From Zygnema cylindricum (Eukaryota > Streptophyta > Zygnematophyceae > Zygnematales > Zygnemataceae), in assembly GCA_037447655.1 (NCBI GenBank), contig JBBHKE010000307.1, positions 67,738 to 131,737 of the forward strand: 64,000 nt of DNA, given 5' to 3'. Each line of letters starts with the position of its first letter. The first letter of the stretch is position 1. The position numbers and the translations under genes were made by a program. Under the pieces are notes generated by a model that saw only the letters and a list, made by a program, of their open reading frames with translations, was not told the origin of the DNA and made no database searches. Below are positions 44,101-53,765 of the stretch, piece by piece.

Positions 44101-47100
44101 GTTTCACCAAATCTTGACGTCTACGCAAATACAACTTGACGTCTAATCAATTATTCCCGGACTTAGTTGACTTCTTTACAGCTTTGACTCAGACTTAGTT
44201 GACTTCTTTGCAGCTTTGACTTCTGGTCCTTAGCAGGAAATGGACACGGAAATGTAACAAAGAACGTGTTCGTTTATTTTACATTTATGTTATATAACAT
44301 GTTTAAAGTAAAACTAATAAGTTAAATATTTCATATCTTGCCAATATTCAACACTGATGGGTGGCTAAAGGAGGTGGGGTTTCTTGGTGTTACAGGGGTC
44401 TTGCTAACAACCAGTTGAGTGGAAGCATTCCATCGTCCATCTGTCAAATGACATCCCTCATGGAATTGTACGTTTAAATTATGATTATAACCAATTCTCA
44501 CTTTCAGAATGGGGTAGGACTTGGTTTGAAAACGGAGCGAAAGACATAAAAAGGATATTTAGAATTGAAGTTATATTAATGTATGCTAGATTTCGTAAAT
44601 TACTATTTTTAATTGCTTAATCTCATTATTGAAAGGAATGATCGTGATTTAATGATGATTATTATTTTGTATCAAATGGATATTATAGATAGTCAAGTTC
44701 ATTAGCAAAGTATATGCAATATATATAGCCCTTCCACACCTTCATAAAGTAGATTAAAACTCATTTTATGTTTCCAAATTAGGCTTGGACAAAAAACAGG
44801 GAAAGGCTTCAACTTAGGGTGACAGTTTTATTGATCCAACTTAGGGTGACAGTTTTATTGATCTTCTGAGAGCCGCGGATTGATGAGCAGCTACCTAAGT
44901 CAATTATTTTTTTTCCATGTTTTCTTAATAAACTGGAGATACTCAAAAACCAAAAGGGTGTAAAATTCTTGTAGGTGTATTTTACAATATTTGTCTTAGA
45001 CAGGATAATATAACAACGATTAGATATCTAGTGTATATGACTTATATGTTCAAATTCCCATAATAAAATTTGTTTTCCTCAAATGAAAAATCATTCAAAT
45101 CTTGTTGCACCTTTCGATTTGAAAAAAAAGGGGCGACGGAGGTGGTTAAATCTCTTGACAAGTGAAAATCCATTTAAATGCCTACTCGTCAATAGCATTG
45201 TTGGATAAATTGTTTTATGCGTATTTACTTAGAACTAGAACTTAGCTTTTTTTTTGTTGTTTCATCTTCTTGTCCATACTAGCTAAAAGTCATTATGGGG
45301 GGAGGGGGGTGGGTTACTCGTGGTGCTGAGTTTTAGACGTCTAAATGGCAACAAGTTGAGTGGAAGCATTCCATCGTCCATCAACAAACTAACATCCCTC
45401 AACAACTTGTAAGAATAAATTTTGAACAAAGCCGATTGTTACTTGTAGAATGGGGTTTGTTTCTGTATGAAAATGGAGATGAAGGCATGCATGTTGGCAC
45501 AAATTTAATTTATATGTTAGTAATTTTTTTTTGTGACGGTTCTTTGAACAAAATATTTGTTTCTTAATTTGTGAAGCGCTTTTGTATAAAATGGAAACTA
45601 TAGATAATCACGTTCATTAAGAAAAACTATGTGTTTGGTAACTCTTTCATAGCTTAACACTAGAGCTTGAAATACATGAACCGGAATGTTTGAATCACTA
45701 TGCAAATCGGTCGTCGTTGAATAACTCCCCCGAATGGGAGAGAGAGTGGAGGTGAGAGAGGGGAGCAAGAGTGTGGTGGTCAAGTAGACCTTTTAGAAAA
45801 GACTTTAGACGCTTTATAATTAGATGAAGATGTAGAGATCATTCTAAGAACCGCCATGGAAAAAAAGAGAGAGAGAGGGTAAAAGAGAAAGACAGATGCG
45901 AATTTTTTTGGATAAATATCTTGTGGCACATCGCAATTTTCCCCCTTTTTTTCCCAGTTTTGATAGCTAGGATATTTTAAGATTTAACTATAGAATCAAA
46001 TAGCAGAAGAATTCGACAAAATATAACAGGAAAGGAGCTTTACAAAAAGGGTTGATGGGGTTGGGAAAGGGCTGCCTTAGAGAGGAATCCCTTTTTATTA
46101 CTAAATATACAATTATAAATGTCATGTTTCTTTTTCTATGGTTCAAATGGGTTCGTAAAGACGAAATGTGTATCCTAATATTTTATAAAGACATCTCAAT
46201 TTGTAGAAGGATAAAGGAGGGAGACATCTGAAAATTCATCTAAAGTTATGTTAACAGTTCTGTAAAGAAATGTTGGTTAAAACTCCTGATGTGTACTGAG
46301 GTAGAATTAATCCTCAATTTTTTTTTTGTTTTATTTTCTCATACTCCATTAGAAACCGAAAGGCAATGTGTTGGGGGGGGGGTCTGGTGGGTATGCGAGG
46401 TCTAACAGGTATTTGAGTAAGAACCAGTTGAGTGGAAGCATTCCATCGTCCATCGGTCAAATGACATCTCTCAGCCTTTTGTAAGGCTTAGTGATAAACA
46501 AAGCCAATTCTCTCTCAAAATCTCTCTCTCTCTCACTCTCTCTCTCTCTCCTTTTCTCTCTCTCTCCCTCTCTTTCTCTCTCTCTCTCTCTCTCTCCCTC
46601 TCTCTCTCTCTATACCGCTCCCTCTCTATTTCCCCCTATTATTTTTGCGTTCTTTATAAAGGACAAAGTGGCTTGCTATGTAGACTTATTCAACTCCTTC
46701 GCGGGAACTTAGTTAAATAAGAGATAACAAAAATAAAAAAAACAATGAAAAATATTGTAGAAGACGAGAATTTTGTGTTAGCAATGGTGTCCACCTTTTC
46801 CCCATGACTTTCTATACATCCCACGCAAGGATTGGACGAAATAGAAAGAAAAAATACTTATCAAATCGGCTGGGTAATTAGAGATTAAACCGTGATAAAT
46901 GATTAAACATCCACTACGGATAAAACCTTAAAAAATGATTGAATATCCAATAATAAGACTTCTACTTTTAATTTTTTGCAATGAACTTTAGTTGTAAAAT
47001 GAAAGAGGGAAGGGAGTGGTTACATCTTTTAATTACTAGTGAAAATCCATTCAAAATTGTGTTTATCAGTTATTATTGTAAGTCTAATGTTGGAGAAAGC

Positions 47101-48828
47101 ACTTCATGTGTGCTTACCTAGAAGTCATGCTCAGCTTGATTTTGTCGTATCTTCAAGTCTTCTATTCATTTTCTAGTCCTCTTTTTTGATGTATGAATTT
47201 TTTTTCCTCTATTTTATGGTATCATCTTTAGTCCATACTAACTAGAAGACATTTGGGGGGTGTCGGTGTTTTAGAGATCTACGTTACAACCAGCTAAGTG
47301 GAAGCATTCCATCGTCCATCAGTCAACTGAAGTCCCTCACATATTTGTAAGTTCAAATTATATTGTAAGTTCGCTATATTTCTTTATATGCTCTCTTTGA
47401 TAAAAATGGACACTATAGAGAGTCACGTTGAATACGGTAAAGTATGCATAATAAACAACTCTATCACAATTTCTTAAAGTGGTATAAATGGTTATATTTT
47501 CCAAGTTAAGATAGGGTAAAAATTAAAAAGTTATCACTAAAAATGAAAAGGGGAAAAAGCAGCTTAGACCGAAACAAAGACCCCTTCTCCAATCCCATGC
47601 CTCCCTATGCCCTCTTTATAGCCTCCTACCTCCCTCCACTTTCCATTTCAATTTTCTAGTTTTCCATTTTTTATGACCTGTTTTTATTCCCTCTCACCTT
47701 TTCTCCTTCCCCTCCGTTCCCCTCCTTTCCCCTCTTTTTACGAGGATAGTGTTGAAATATCCAGAAAAAGTAACATGGGAAACTATCACTACTAACCCCT
47801 CCTCCCCACCTCTCCCATCCTATCCCATCCTCTCCCATCCTCTCCCATCCTCCCTTTTTCCTCCCTCTTTGCCCCATCTCTCTACACCTCACAAACTTGA
47901 GATCATTTCAATATAAAAAAAGTAAAACATGTAAAAAACGCATCATAAGAAAAATCGGGTGTTGATTAGGAGACAATATTTAATGTTTACAATTATTATT
48001 TTCTATCAAATGTACAGTCCAATTTGTTTAACACGACCATTGAAATTCATAACTTAATTTTAATATTATTATTGTTATTTTAAAAATGGACAGTCTAGAT
48101 GCCGAGATATTAATGTGTATTTGTTCAGACTGGAAAATATCCAAAATGAGATTGATCCACACTATTGAATGCTATGAATATCAATTTTTGACTAAAAATG
48201 ACAGTGGAGAAAAATGTTGTTGAAGAGTCTACAGTTTTACAGAATTCTCTGTAAAGAAAATTAAAAGGAAAGGTAGTTGCTGGTAAAAAAAAACAGGGAG
48301 GACCGAACATTGTCAAATTGACTGATTCGAAAATCCCTTTAATGTGTCAAATTCTTTCAAAATAAAACGTTTGTTGATTATGTTAAAATCACATGACCTA
48401 CAAAAAACCCTAAAAGCTTCACGATAGACACTCCCAACTTTCGTACCAATCGTGAAGTTAAGATTTTCCATATGTTTCTGAGCCCTTGTCGTTTGTCCAC
48501 ATGCACCAGAAATATTTCCTACAACTACTTTGTGGGACCAATATTGACAAGTAATGGACACCCAAAATGCAAAGAATTGGCAAACAATTGTCTTTTCAAC
48601 TCATCCCTCCCCAAAGGTTGTTCTCCTCAAAGTCAACGCAAAATAAGCGAATGTAAGGCATTTTGTAACGCGACACAAGTGGGAGGGCCATGTGGGGGAG
48701 GCGGTACCTGTTCTAATGGAACGAACGGAAAAACGGCCACCTGTACATGCAAGAAAGGCTACAACAATTCAAAGAATAAGTTCACTTGCAAATGTGAGCC
48801 TCATTGGAAGAGTAACCTTATTGTTTAA
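29051..48828 (+). CDS. Extracellular LRR protein gene, exon-per-repeat array
   Basis: Exons at 29051-29122, 37273-37344, 40617-40688, 42452-42523, 42999-43070, 44396-44467, 45337-45408, 46409-46480 and 47275-47346 are each exactly 72 nt. Each begins one base into a codon, has AG and GT borders, and codes one 24-residue plant-type LRR with consensus NQLSGSIPSSIGQLTSL. Two more (39789-39858 and 41574-41647) are broken. A last exon (48510-48828) adds a final LRR stub and a Cys-rich module, then TAA; AATAAA follows at 48912. LRR ectodomains of this kind bind ligands outside the cell in defence or development. No kinase or transmembrane exon was found in frame. The 8-kb second intron holds a Copia remnant and a homopurine tract. 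The 5' end is incomplete. Confidence 0.8.
29123..31110. other. Intron-like DNA; C-poor block
   Basis: No exon was found. From 29560 to 30130 the plus strand is strikingly poor in C, rich in GAAATTTGG-like words, and gives meaningless short frames. A 15-bp duplication, GTCGACGAGACAAGA, lies at 30438-30468. Confidence 0.5.
31690..32060 (-). pseudogene. Copia RNase H remnant
   Basis: The minus strand reads LLGFVDSDRA, then LWDYFLVLPTN, NEAKYMVACQAAKEVVRL, LGFPPSTPTHIFSDFKGALV and KNPVHHKRTKHIDI. This is the Copia RNase H, with the usual SDNQGAL changed to SDFKGAL. Stops and frameshifts separate the blocks. Confidence 0.85.
32350..33044 (-). pseudogene. Copia gag remnant
   Basis: ATG at 33044 opens MAQNFRIGHSTTHIHKIWDL. 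Later come a UBN2-like end, SSTLLGGLPKSCTSFLSSF, and a knuckle CNYCKKQGHGHQ that has lost its last Cys. Several frameshifts are present. Confidence 0.72.
33092..33511 (-). repeat. Copia 5' LTR, 420 bp
   Basis: On the minus strand it starts TGTGAAGGTGATTTAGCG at 33511 and ends in AACA at 33092. It is followed at once by GGTCATGGGCC (33091-33081), a match to the anticodon arm complement of initiator tRNA-Met. The high end touches the homopurine tract directly. Confidence 0.7.
33512..36380 (+). repeat. 2.9-kb homopurine tract
   Basis: The plus strand is nearly all G and A: GGGCGA and GGGAGA units to about 34.4 kb, GGGGGAGA units to 35.5 kb, then GTGGGAGA units with more T to 36.37 kb. The minus strand is therefore a long open Ser/Pro/Leu frame of nearly 1000 codons, and plus-strand frames are Arg/Gly/Glu-rich. 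These are composition effects and I do not call them genes. Confidence 0.95.
36381..37272. other. Intron-like DNA before the LRR array
   Basis: No exon recognised. Blocks such as GGTACACATTTCAATT near 37050 recur in later introns of the array (for example near 42760), so this is already part of the duplicated module. Confidence 0.6.
37273..37344 (+). CDS. LRR exon 2
   Basis: Acceptor TTCACAG, reads NLDGNQLSGSIPSSISQLKS then LKTL, donor GTAAGT. 72 nt, intact. Confidence 0.85.
38185..38710 (+). pseudogene. Copia reverse transcriptase fragment in an intron
   Basis: The plus strand reads ADCGVYFSG, VITTISVDDLIFVGRS, then in other frames PVTDLGELDEDLAITLL, YISQKHYILDLL, CTLVSTPIGP and SSIGKLMHAM. 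It corresponds to the Copia RT palm and thumb, with VDD kept. It lies between LRR exons 2 and 3 and is frameshifted; no LTR was seen. Confidence 0.85.
39789..39858 (+). pseudogene. LRR exon 3, broken (70 nt)
   Basis: The acceptor TTGTCCAG and donor GTAAGA are kept, but the exon is 2 nt short. TAA stands where the other exons have CAA before TTGAGTGG. Inclusion in the mRNA would close the frame. Confidence 0.8.
40617..40688 (+). CDS. LRR exon 4
   Basis: Acceptor GTGTCACAG, reads ILNNNKLSGSIPSSIGGLSS then IIFL, donor GTAAGA. 72 nt, intact. Confidence 0.87.
41113..41172. repeat. CT microsatellite in an intron
   Basis: CTCTCTCTCTCTCCC and related pyrimidine runs lie between LRR exons 4 and 5. 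Confidence 0.85.
41574..41647 (+). pseudogene. LRR exon 5, broken (74 nt)
   Basis: The acceptor TATTACAG and donor GTAAGA are kept. It reads WLHFNRLSGKIPSSIGQLV and then runs out of phase because of 2 extra bases in its last third. Confidence 0.8.
42452..42523 (+). CDS. LRR exon 6
   Basis: Acceptor TATCGCAG, reads SFLSNQLNGSIPSSIGQLAN then LSNM, donor GTAAGA. 72 nt, intact. Confidence 0.87.
42999..43070 (+). CDS. LRR exon 7
   Basis: Acceptor GTTTTTAG, reads ELSSNKLSGKIPSSFGQLTS then VVGM, donor GTAAGA. 72 nt, intact. Only 475 bp separate it from exon 6, the shortest interval in the array. Confidence 0.87.
43071..44395. other. Longest interval between the 3' LRR exons
   Basis: About 1.3 kb without an exon. 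A 32-bp tandem duplication with TAGTTGACTTCTTTRCAGC lies at 44160-44225. An exon may have been lost here, or unrelated DNA inserted. Confidence 0.5.
44396..44467 (+). CDS. LRR exon 8
   Basis: Acceptor GTGTTACAG, reads GLANNQLSGSIPSSICQMTS then LMEL, donor GTACGT. 72 nt, intact; it carries a Cys in place of the usual Gly of SSIGQ. Confidence 0.87.
44810..44863. repeat. 27-bp tandem duplication in an intron
   Basis: Two copies of a unit starting CAACTTAGGGTGACAG, at 44810 and 44837, identical over the unit. Confidence 0.9.
45337..45408 (+). CDS. LRR exon 9
   Basis: Acceptor GAGTTTTAG, reads RLNGNKLSGSIPSSINKLTS then LNNL, donor GTAAGA. 72 nt, intact. Confidence 0.87.
46409..46480 (+). CDS. 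LRR exon 10
   Basis: Acceptor TCTAACAG, reads YLSKNQLSGSIPSSIGQMTS then LSLL, donor GTAAGG. 72 nt, intact. Confidence 0.87.
46510..46617. repeat. CT microsatellite just after LRR exon 10
   Basis: Long CTCTCT runs start 30 bp past the donor of exon 10 and give a spurious Leu/Ser frame. Confidence 0.9.
47275..47346 (+). CDS. LRR exon 11
   Basis: Acceptor GTGTTTTAG, reads DLRYNQLSGSIPSSISQLKS then LTYL, donor GTAAGT. 72 nt, intact. Confidence 0.87.
48510..48828 (+). CDS. Terminal exon: LRR stub and Cys-rich EGF-like module
   Basis: After ACCAG the exon starts in the array phase with NISYNYFVGPILTSNGHPKC. Ten more Cys follow in spacings such as CKAFC, GGPCGGGGTC, TCTCKKGY and FTCKC, and the frame stops at TAA 48826-48828. 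CxGxGxCxxG...CxCxxGY resembles an EGF-like fold; Cys caps are common after extracellular LRRs. A donor-like GTGAGC at 48794 would leave ten Cys and join in phase to the exon at 50142. Which end is used cannot be told from sequence alone. Confidence 0.72.
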
Positions 48829-48911
48829 GGATGTCTGTTACAAACTTGAAGTGGTTCTTACTTTTATGCATAATGTTTTGATTTATTGTTTTTGTAATGT
48901 ATGTGTCATTG

Positions 48912-48917
48912 AATAAA
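48912..48917 (+). terminator. Likely polyadenylation signal
   Basis: AATAAA stands 84 bases past the TAA of the terminal exon, a normal distance for a plant-type 3' end. Confidence 0.5.
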
Positions 48918-48934
48918 TTTTGATTGTGACGTGA

Positions 48935-49247
48935 TGAATATACACATATATGTATATATATATGTATATTTGTAAATACATAGATATGTTTTTATATATA
49001 TAACATGTAGATTTGTGTATACACACATGTGCGTACACATATATATACACACATATACATATGTATGCGTACATGTACTTATATAAGGATATATATTCAT
49101 CTATATACAAATGTATGGTTATATATATACACCGGATATATATGCATATATAAAATAAATATACACATATATGATATACATTCATATAGATATATGTATA
49201 TATGATATATATTCATATATATATATATATACATATATACATATATA
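48935..49247. repeat. TA/TACA dinucleotide-rich block
   Basis: Alternating TATA, CATATATG and ACACATAT runs with many self-complementary stretches. No coding content. Confidence 0.9.
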
Positions 49248-49959
49248 TGTTAGGTTATTGGGTGAATCGGCGGATCGGCCGAATTCACGTTTGTGTTCAG
49301 TTTAAGTTTGATTCAGTTTGAGTTTGTGTTCACATTATTTATTGTTCAGTTTGCGTCGGCAGTGTTTTGTTAAGTCTTGTTTAGTTTGCGTGTTGGCGAA
49401 GGTTTGTGTCATTTGGTACTGTACGATTAATAAGGTATTCAGTGCGTAGGACCGTGGTACGGCTTGAAGTCTAGCGCACGTTTAAGTTCGGCGTCACTTC
49501 TATTTTCGGCGCTGAAGGTTCCAGTGAGTGTGAGTGAGTTTCCGTGAAGTTAGTGGAAGAAGTCGTGGAGACTAAGTCTTCCTTTGAGCTCTTATTTAAG
49601 GAGAAGTATGAGTCGAGAATTATTATGTGTCTGTAGTAGTAGATGCATCATGTGTCTGAAATAGTAATGCATCAGAGTTAAGTGAGAGTGAGGAAGAAGT
49701 TAAGTGAGATTGAGTGTAAGGAAGAAGTAAGTGAGAATAAGTGGAGAAGTGAGAGTGAGTGAGTGAGTGAGAAGAAGAGATGTGAGTGAGTGAGAAGAGT
49801 GAGAGTAAGTGTTTGTAAAGGAAAAGCCTTTGGCTAAATAAAAGTGTATTTGGTCGATGTACTTTCTTGTGAGATTGTGAGACTATTTGTGTTAAGCTTC
49901 CGCTGTGCATGTTATCTCTGTTCGATTTATTTTTGTGTGCAACGATCCTGAATTTATCA
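49248..49959 (+). mobile_element. Solo LTR inserted in a TA microsatellite
   Basis: The 712-bp segment starts TGTTAGGTTATTGGG, ends TTTATCA, and is flanked on both sides by ATATA, as expected for a 5-bp target duplication (though the microsatellite makes this weak). Inside are TATTTAAGG near 49600 and AATAAAAG near 49838. There is no PBS, tract or coding sequence, so recombination between LTRs probably removed the interior. Orientation is inferred from the TATA-like and AATAAA order. Confidence 0.6.
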
Positions 49960-50141
49960 ATATATATATATATATGATGGAAGAGTATAAATTGAATTCT
50001 TTTTGCAGGTCAAGTTTGTGAGGTCGTCTACCCTGTCAAGTCTTGTGCTTGTTTTATTCAAATTTGTTATTATGAAACGGAGTTTTTAACAAAAAAGGAA
50101 TAAAAATAACTACTAACTATTTATATTGTTTTTCCTATCAG

Positions 50142-50281
50142 TGTCAGGAACCCCGCCGCGCACTCCTTCCATCCCCCAAAACCGACCTCCCACTCCCCGT
50201 TTGAGATCTCCTCCCCCGCCCAGATCCCCACTCCCTCGCAAATCCCCACCCCCTCATCGCCCTCTTCTTAACACTCCTTAA
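50142..50281 (+). CDS. Proline-rich exon, possible alternative end of the LRR gene
   Basis: A textbook acceptor with branch point CTACTAAC (50110-50117) and TTTTTCCTATCAG precedes the exon. Joined to the donor at 48793 it reads LSGTPPRTPSIPQNRPPTP and continues with SPPPPRSPLPRKSPPP, ending at TAA 50279-50281. A hydrophobic stretch, RFVVIIGLLV, lies just beyond in another frame. Extensin-like Pro-rich linkers before a membrane segment are common in plant receptor proteins. The present frame stops first, so a membrane form would need a further splice or is decayed. Confidence 0.45.
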
Positions 50282-52624
50282 CGGCGACCCCCATTTTTTC
50301 TTGAACAAAACTAAAGGGTGGGGGAAAACACCCTTTTTCTGAGATTTGTGGTTATTATAGGCCTCCTCGTGCATGATAACCTGTTGCCTTTTGTTTTTTT
50401 TCTTTTTCTTTTTCTTTTTATCGAGGTTATTCTATCATGTTCTTAAATTTTTTTTAAGGATTCTAAACAAATATAAAGAGATATATTTAAAGAATATGTT
50501 TGATGATTGTGGGTAGTTGATGTTATTCATAGTTTTTTTAAATCATCAATATAATGTCGAGAATTTTGATTAAATAAAGTAGAAGTTTTGAGGTGGTGCA
50601 TTAACTCCCACTTCTTAGTAGCGACTGATACCTTTTTCTTTTTGTATTTTTTCAAAACTTAAATTATCATTGTTATTCTTAAACAGGTAAAATGGTGGAG
50701 ATGTTGAACATGATCAAGATTCGCTTCAATAGATTATAGAACTACTTCACTTTTATTAGAAAGAGATTAGCGTGGGACATTCATCAAATATAGGGTGAGA
50801 ACAACACGATTTTGGTATTTTTTATATTCGTTTCTATATATTTTTATTTTTGTTTTTTGTTTGCAAAAGTAGTTGGAGACAAAGGAGATTTCATTATACT
50901 TCCCTATGTGATTGGAGAATTGTATCAGTAGGTGTTTATGAGAAGTCACAATGAGGGACTACATTCAAATGCAACCCAGAATTTCTATGTTTTCTTAGTT
51001 TCAGTTTTTTTATTTTCCCCTTACATTCTAAATAGACTTCTATTTGGTTTTTTTTGTGGTTATTCGACTTTGATAATGGAAAATCGAATATGAGAAGATG
51101 GGTCGTGGTATCACCAATCTTGGGTTTGACACGTGTGTTCGTTCTAAACTATGTTAAAAAACACAAACGTATAATACGAGTTTTCGTTTGTACTTGTTGT
51201 TTACGGGTAGTTCCCACAAAATTCGACTTTTGTGGGAAATCAAGTTAATGAATAATTGTGCATGAGGTATCAAAAGGTTCATCTAGAGAAGGTTTAAGAA
51301 GGGAAATGATTTGTGTTTAAAAAATAAATCTACTGTTAAACGACAAAACTTAGTACTTGTTTGGATTGTAGTTAATCACTTTATCCTTTTCATATCGTTT
51401 TTTTTAAGGAAACAGGTTTACAATGTGGGTGAATGTCCATCAAAATTACAAAATTCACTTAATTGTCTTTTGTTTAGATATCTCGCACAAGTTCGTTAAC
51501 CTAAATTGTAGAAATCAGGTTCAATTCACAAATGTTATAATCGTCGATTTCTAGTGCAACCAAATCTCTATCTCTGCCACAAATTATTCACTTGAACAGT
51601 TTTGGGTGAATAAATATAATTTTTTTACGTCTAAGTCAATAAAATTAAAATATTTTGTACTTAAAATCTTTGACAAGAAATGAAGCAGGCCAATAGCAAC
51701 GAGGTTCAAATTTCTCTCTCTTCGTTGAAATCCTTTACTTCCCTCATCGCCTCCTTCCAGCCCACATGCAAAAACAATTGAAAGAAAAAATAAAGCAAAA
51801 CGTGCGAAACGGCTAACATTTAGTAAAGAGTAAAGTGAAGACTATTTCTTTCTTTAGGGTCACTCTATCTTTTTTTTAAGTAACGACACTTCCAAGGCCA
51901 TTTCAATCAAAAATGAGAACATAGTCGTACGATTTGGATGTATATACCCAAGTTTTACTTCTTCATGGTATGGTCACAAAGTTATGTAAAGGTGCATTGT
52001 GCAAATCGGTCTATGGGTCGTTTCGCGTCTGTGTAATGTATTGGTTCTGATTGTTTGGCTTTATATGTATAGTGAGTCCGTGTTACTACTTACGGGTCGT
52101 GTTCGTGTCTATACTTTTGGTTATATGTATGGTTGTTTCGTGCGTAGTACCTAGTACGTTTTCATGAAGTTGTGTCTTGGTGGGTAAAATATGTTTGTCT
52201 TGTTGTTTGTGTTCGGTGAAAGCATATCCTTTGTCTAAGTGATAACATCTTGGCATGGTTGTTATATAGTGCATTTGTAAACTTAGTTTACTAAGTCTCT
52301 CTCAAAGTGCCATTGATTTTTTTATATGCTTGGTCCTTTTGTGAAACACATGGTGTTTGACTAAAGCAATACTCGACATACTACCAAAATTAGTGGCGAT
52401 GCACTTAAAGGCCGCTCCAATTCCTCTAATGATCAATAATCAAGACCAGATACAAATAAAAACACACACAAGTGAAAGCCTTACATCGTATTTGGGAGAA
52501 AGGTAAGCCAAAGTCATTTAATTACCGGAACGTTTTCCCGAGAACAAGTTGAATATTCCCTCACCCACACGCTCAATTTATCCCACTAAATGTAACAAGG
52601 AGAATGTAACGCAATAAATTCAAT
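50282..52624. other. No gene recognised
   Basis: AT-rich DNA with short frames only. No kinase motif (HRD, DFG) of an LRR receptor kinase was seen on the plus strand here. Confidence 0.5.
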
Positions 52625-53765
52625 GTGATTAATTTAGGTATAACTAATTTAGGTATGACTAATCTAGGTATGATAAATTTATGTATCACTAATCTAGGTA
52701 TGACTAATATATGTATGACTAATTTATATATGATTAATCTAGGCATAACTAATCTAAGTATGACTAATACAGGTATGACTAATCTAGGTATGACTAATCA
52801 AGGTATGACGAATTAAGGTATAACTAACGTAGAAATCGCCAATCTAGGTCTGGTTAAGATAGATATGACTGATCTAGGAATGCCTAATTTAGATATGACT
52901 AATTTAGGTGTGACTAATCTGGATATGACTAATCTAAGCATGATTAATGTAGATATGACTAGTCTAGGTAGGTATGACTAATCTAAATATGACTAATTTA
53001 GGTAAGAATATTCTAGGTTTCACTAATTTAGGTACAGTTAATCTACGTATGACTAATCAAAGTATGAAAAATCTAGGAAGGACCAATGTAGGTATGACTA
53101 ATTTAGGTATGATTAATCTAAGTATGACTAATTTAGGTAGGATTAGTCTAGGTTTCACTAATTTAGATACGATCAATCTATGTATGACTAAGTTTGATTT
53201 CACTAATCTACGTATGACTAATGTAGGTATGACTAATCTAGGTAGGACTAATGTAGGTATGAATGATCTAGATACGACTAATCTTCGTATAACCAATGTA
53301 GATATAACTATTTTAGTTATGACTAATCTAGATAAACAAATCTAGGTCGGACTAATCAAGATATCATAAATCTAGAAATGACTAACCTAACTATGACTAA
53401 TCTAGGTATGACTAATTCAGGTATGACTAATGAAGATTTGACTAATTTAGGTAGAACTAATCTAGGTATGACTAATCTAGACATTATTAATCTAAGTTTA
53501 ACTACTCTAAGTTTGAGTAAATAAGGTATCATTACTCTAGATATGACTAATCTAGGTATGACTAATTTAGGTATGACTCATCTAAGTAGGACTAGTCAAG
53601 GTAGGACTAATCTAGATATGACTAATCTAAGTATGCTAATGTAGGTATGTCTATTTTAGGCATGATTAATTTGGGTATGATTAATTGAGGTATGAATAAT
53701 CTAGATATGACTAATTAAGATATGACTAATGTAGGCATAGTTAATTTAGGTGTGATTTATTTTGA
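52625..53765 (+). repeat. 15-bp minisatellite coding pentapeptide-like repeats
   Basis: About 75 units of GGTATGACTAATCTA and variants run head to tail. In frame they read (M-T-N-L-G)n, for example in the open pieces 52625-52816 and 52974-53345, which resembles the A(D/N)LxX pentapeptide-repeat pattern. Frame-breaking indels near 52810, 52970 and later mean that no single frame crosses the array. No splice sites or flanking domain were seen, so I call it a minisatellite. Confidence 0.85.

Noticed and set aside
48313-48561. Minus-strand frame overlapping the Cys-rich exon
   Set aside because: It is a shadow of the plus-strand terminal LRR exon and its upstream intron and has no motif.
50200-52600. 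Receptor kinase domain after the LRR array
   Set aside because: No HRD, DFG or glycine-loop motif was seen on the plus strand downstream, so a kinase fusion is not supported within the window.
52625-53345. A functional pentapeptide-repeat protein gene
   Set aside because: Indels break the frame several times and no flanking domain or splice signals were found, so it is listed as a minisatellite only.
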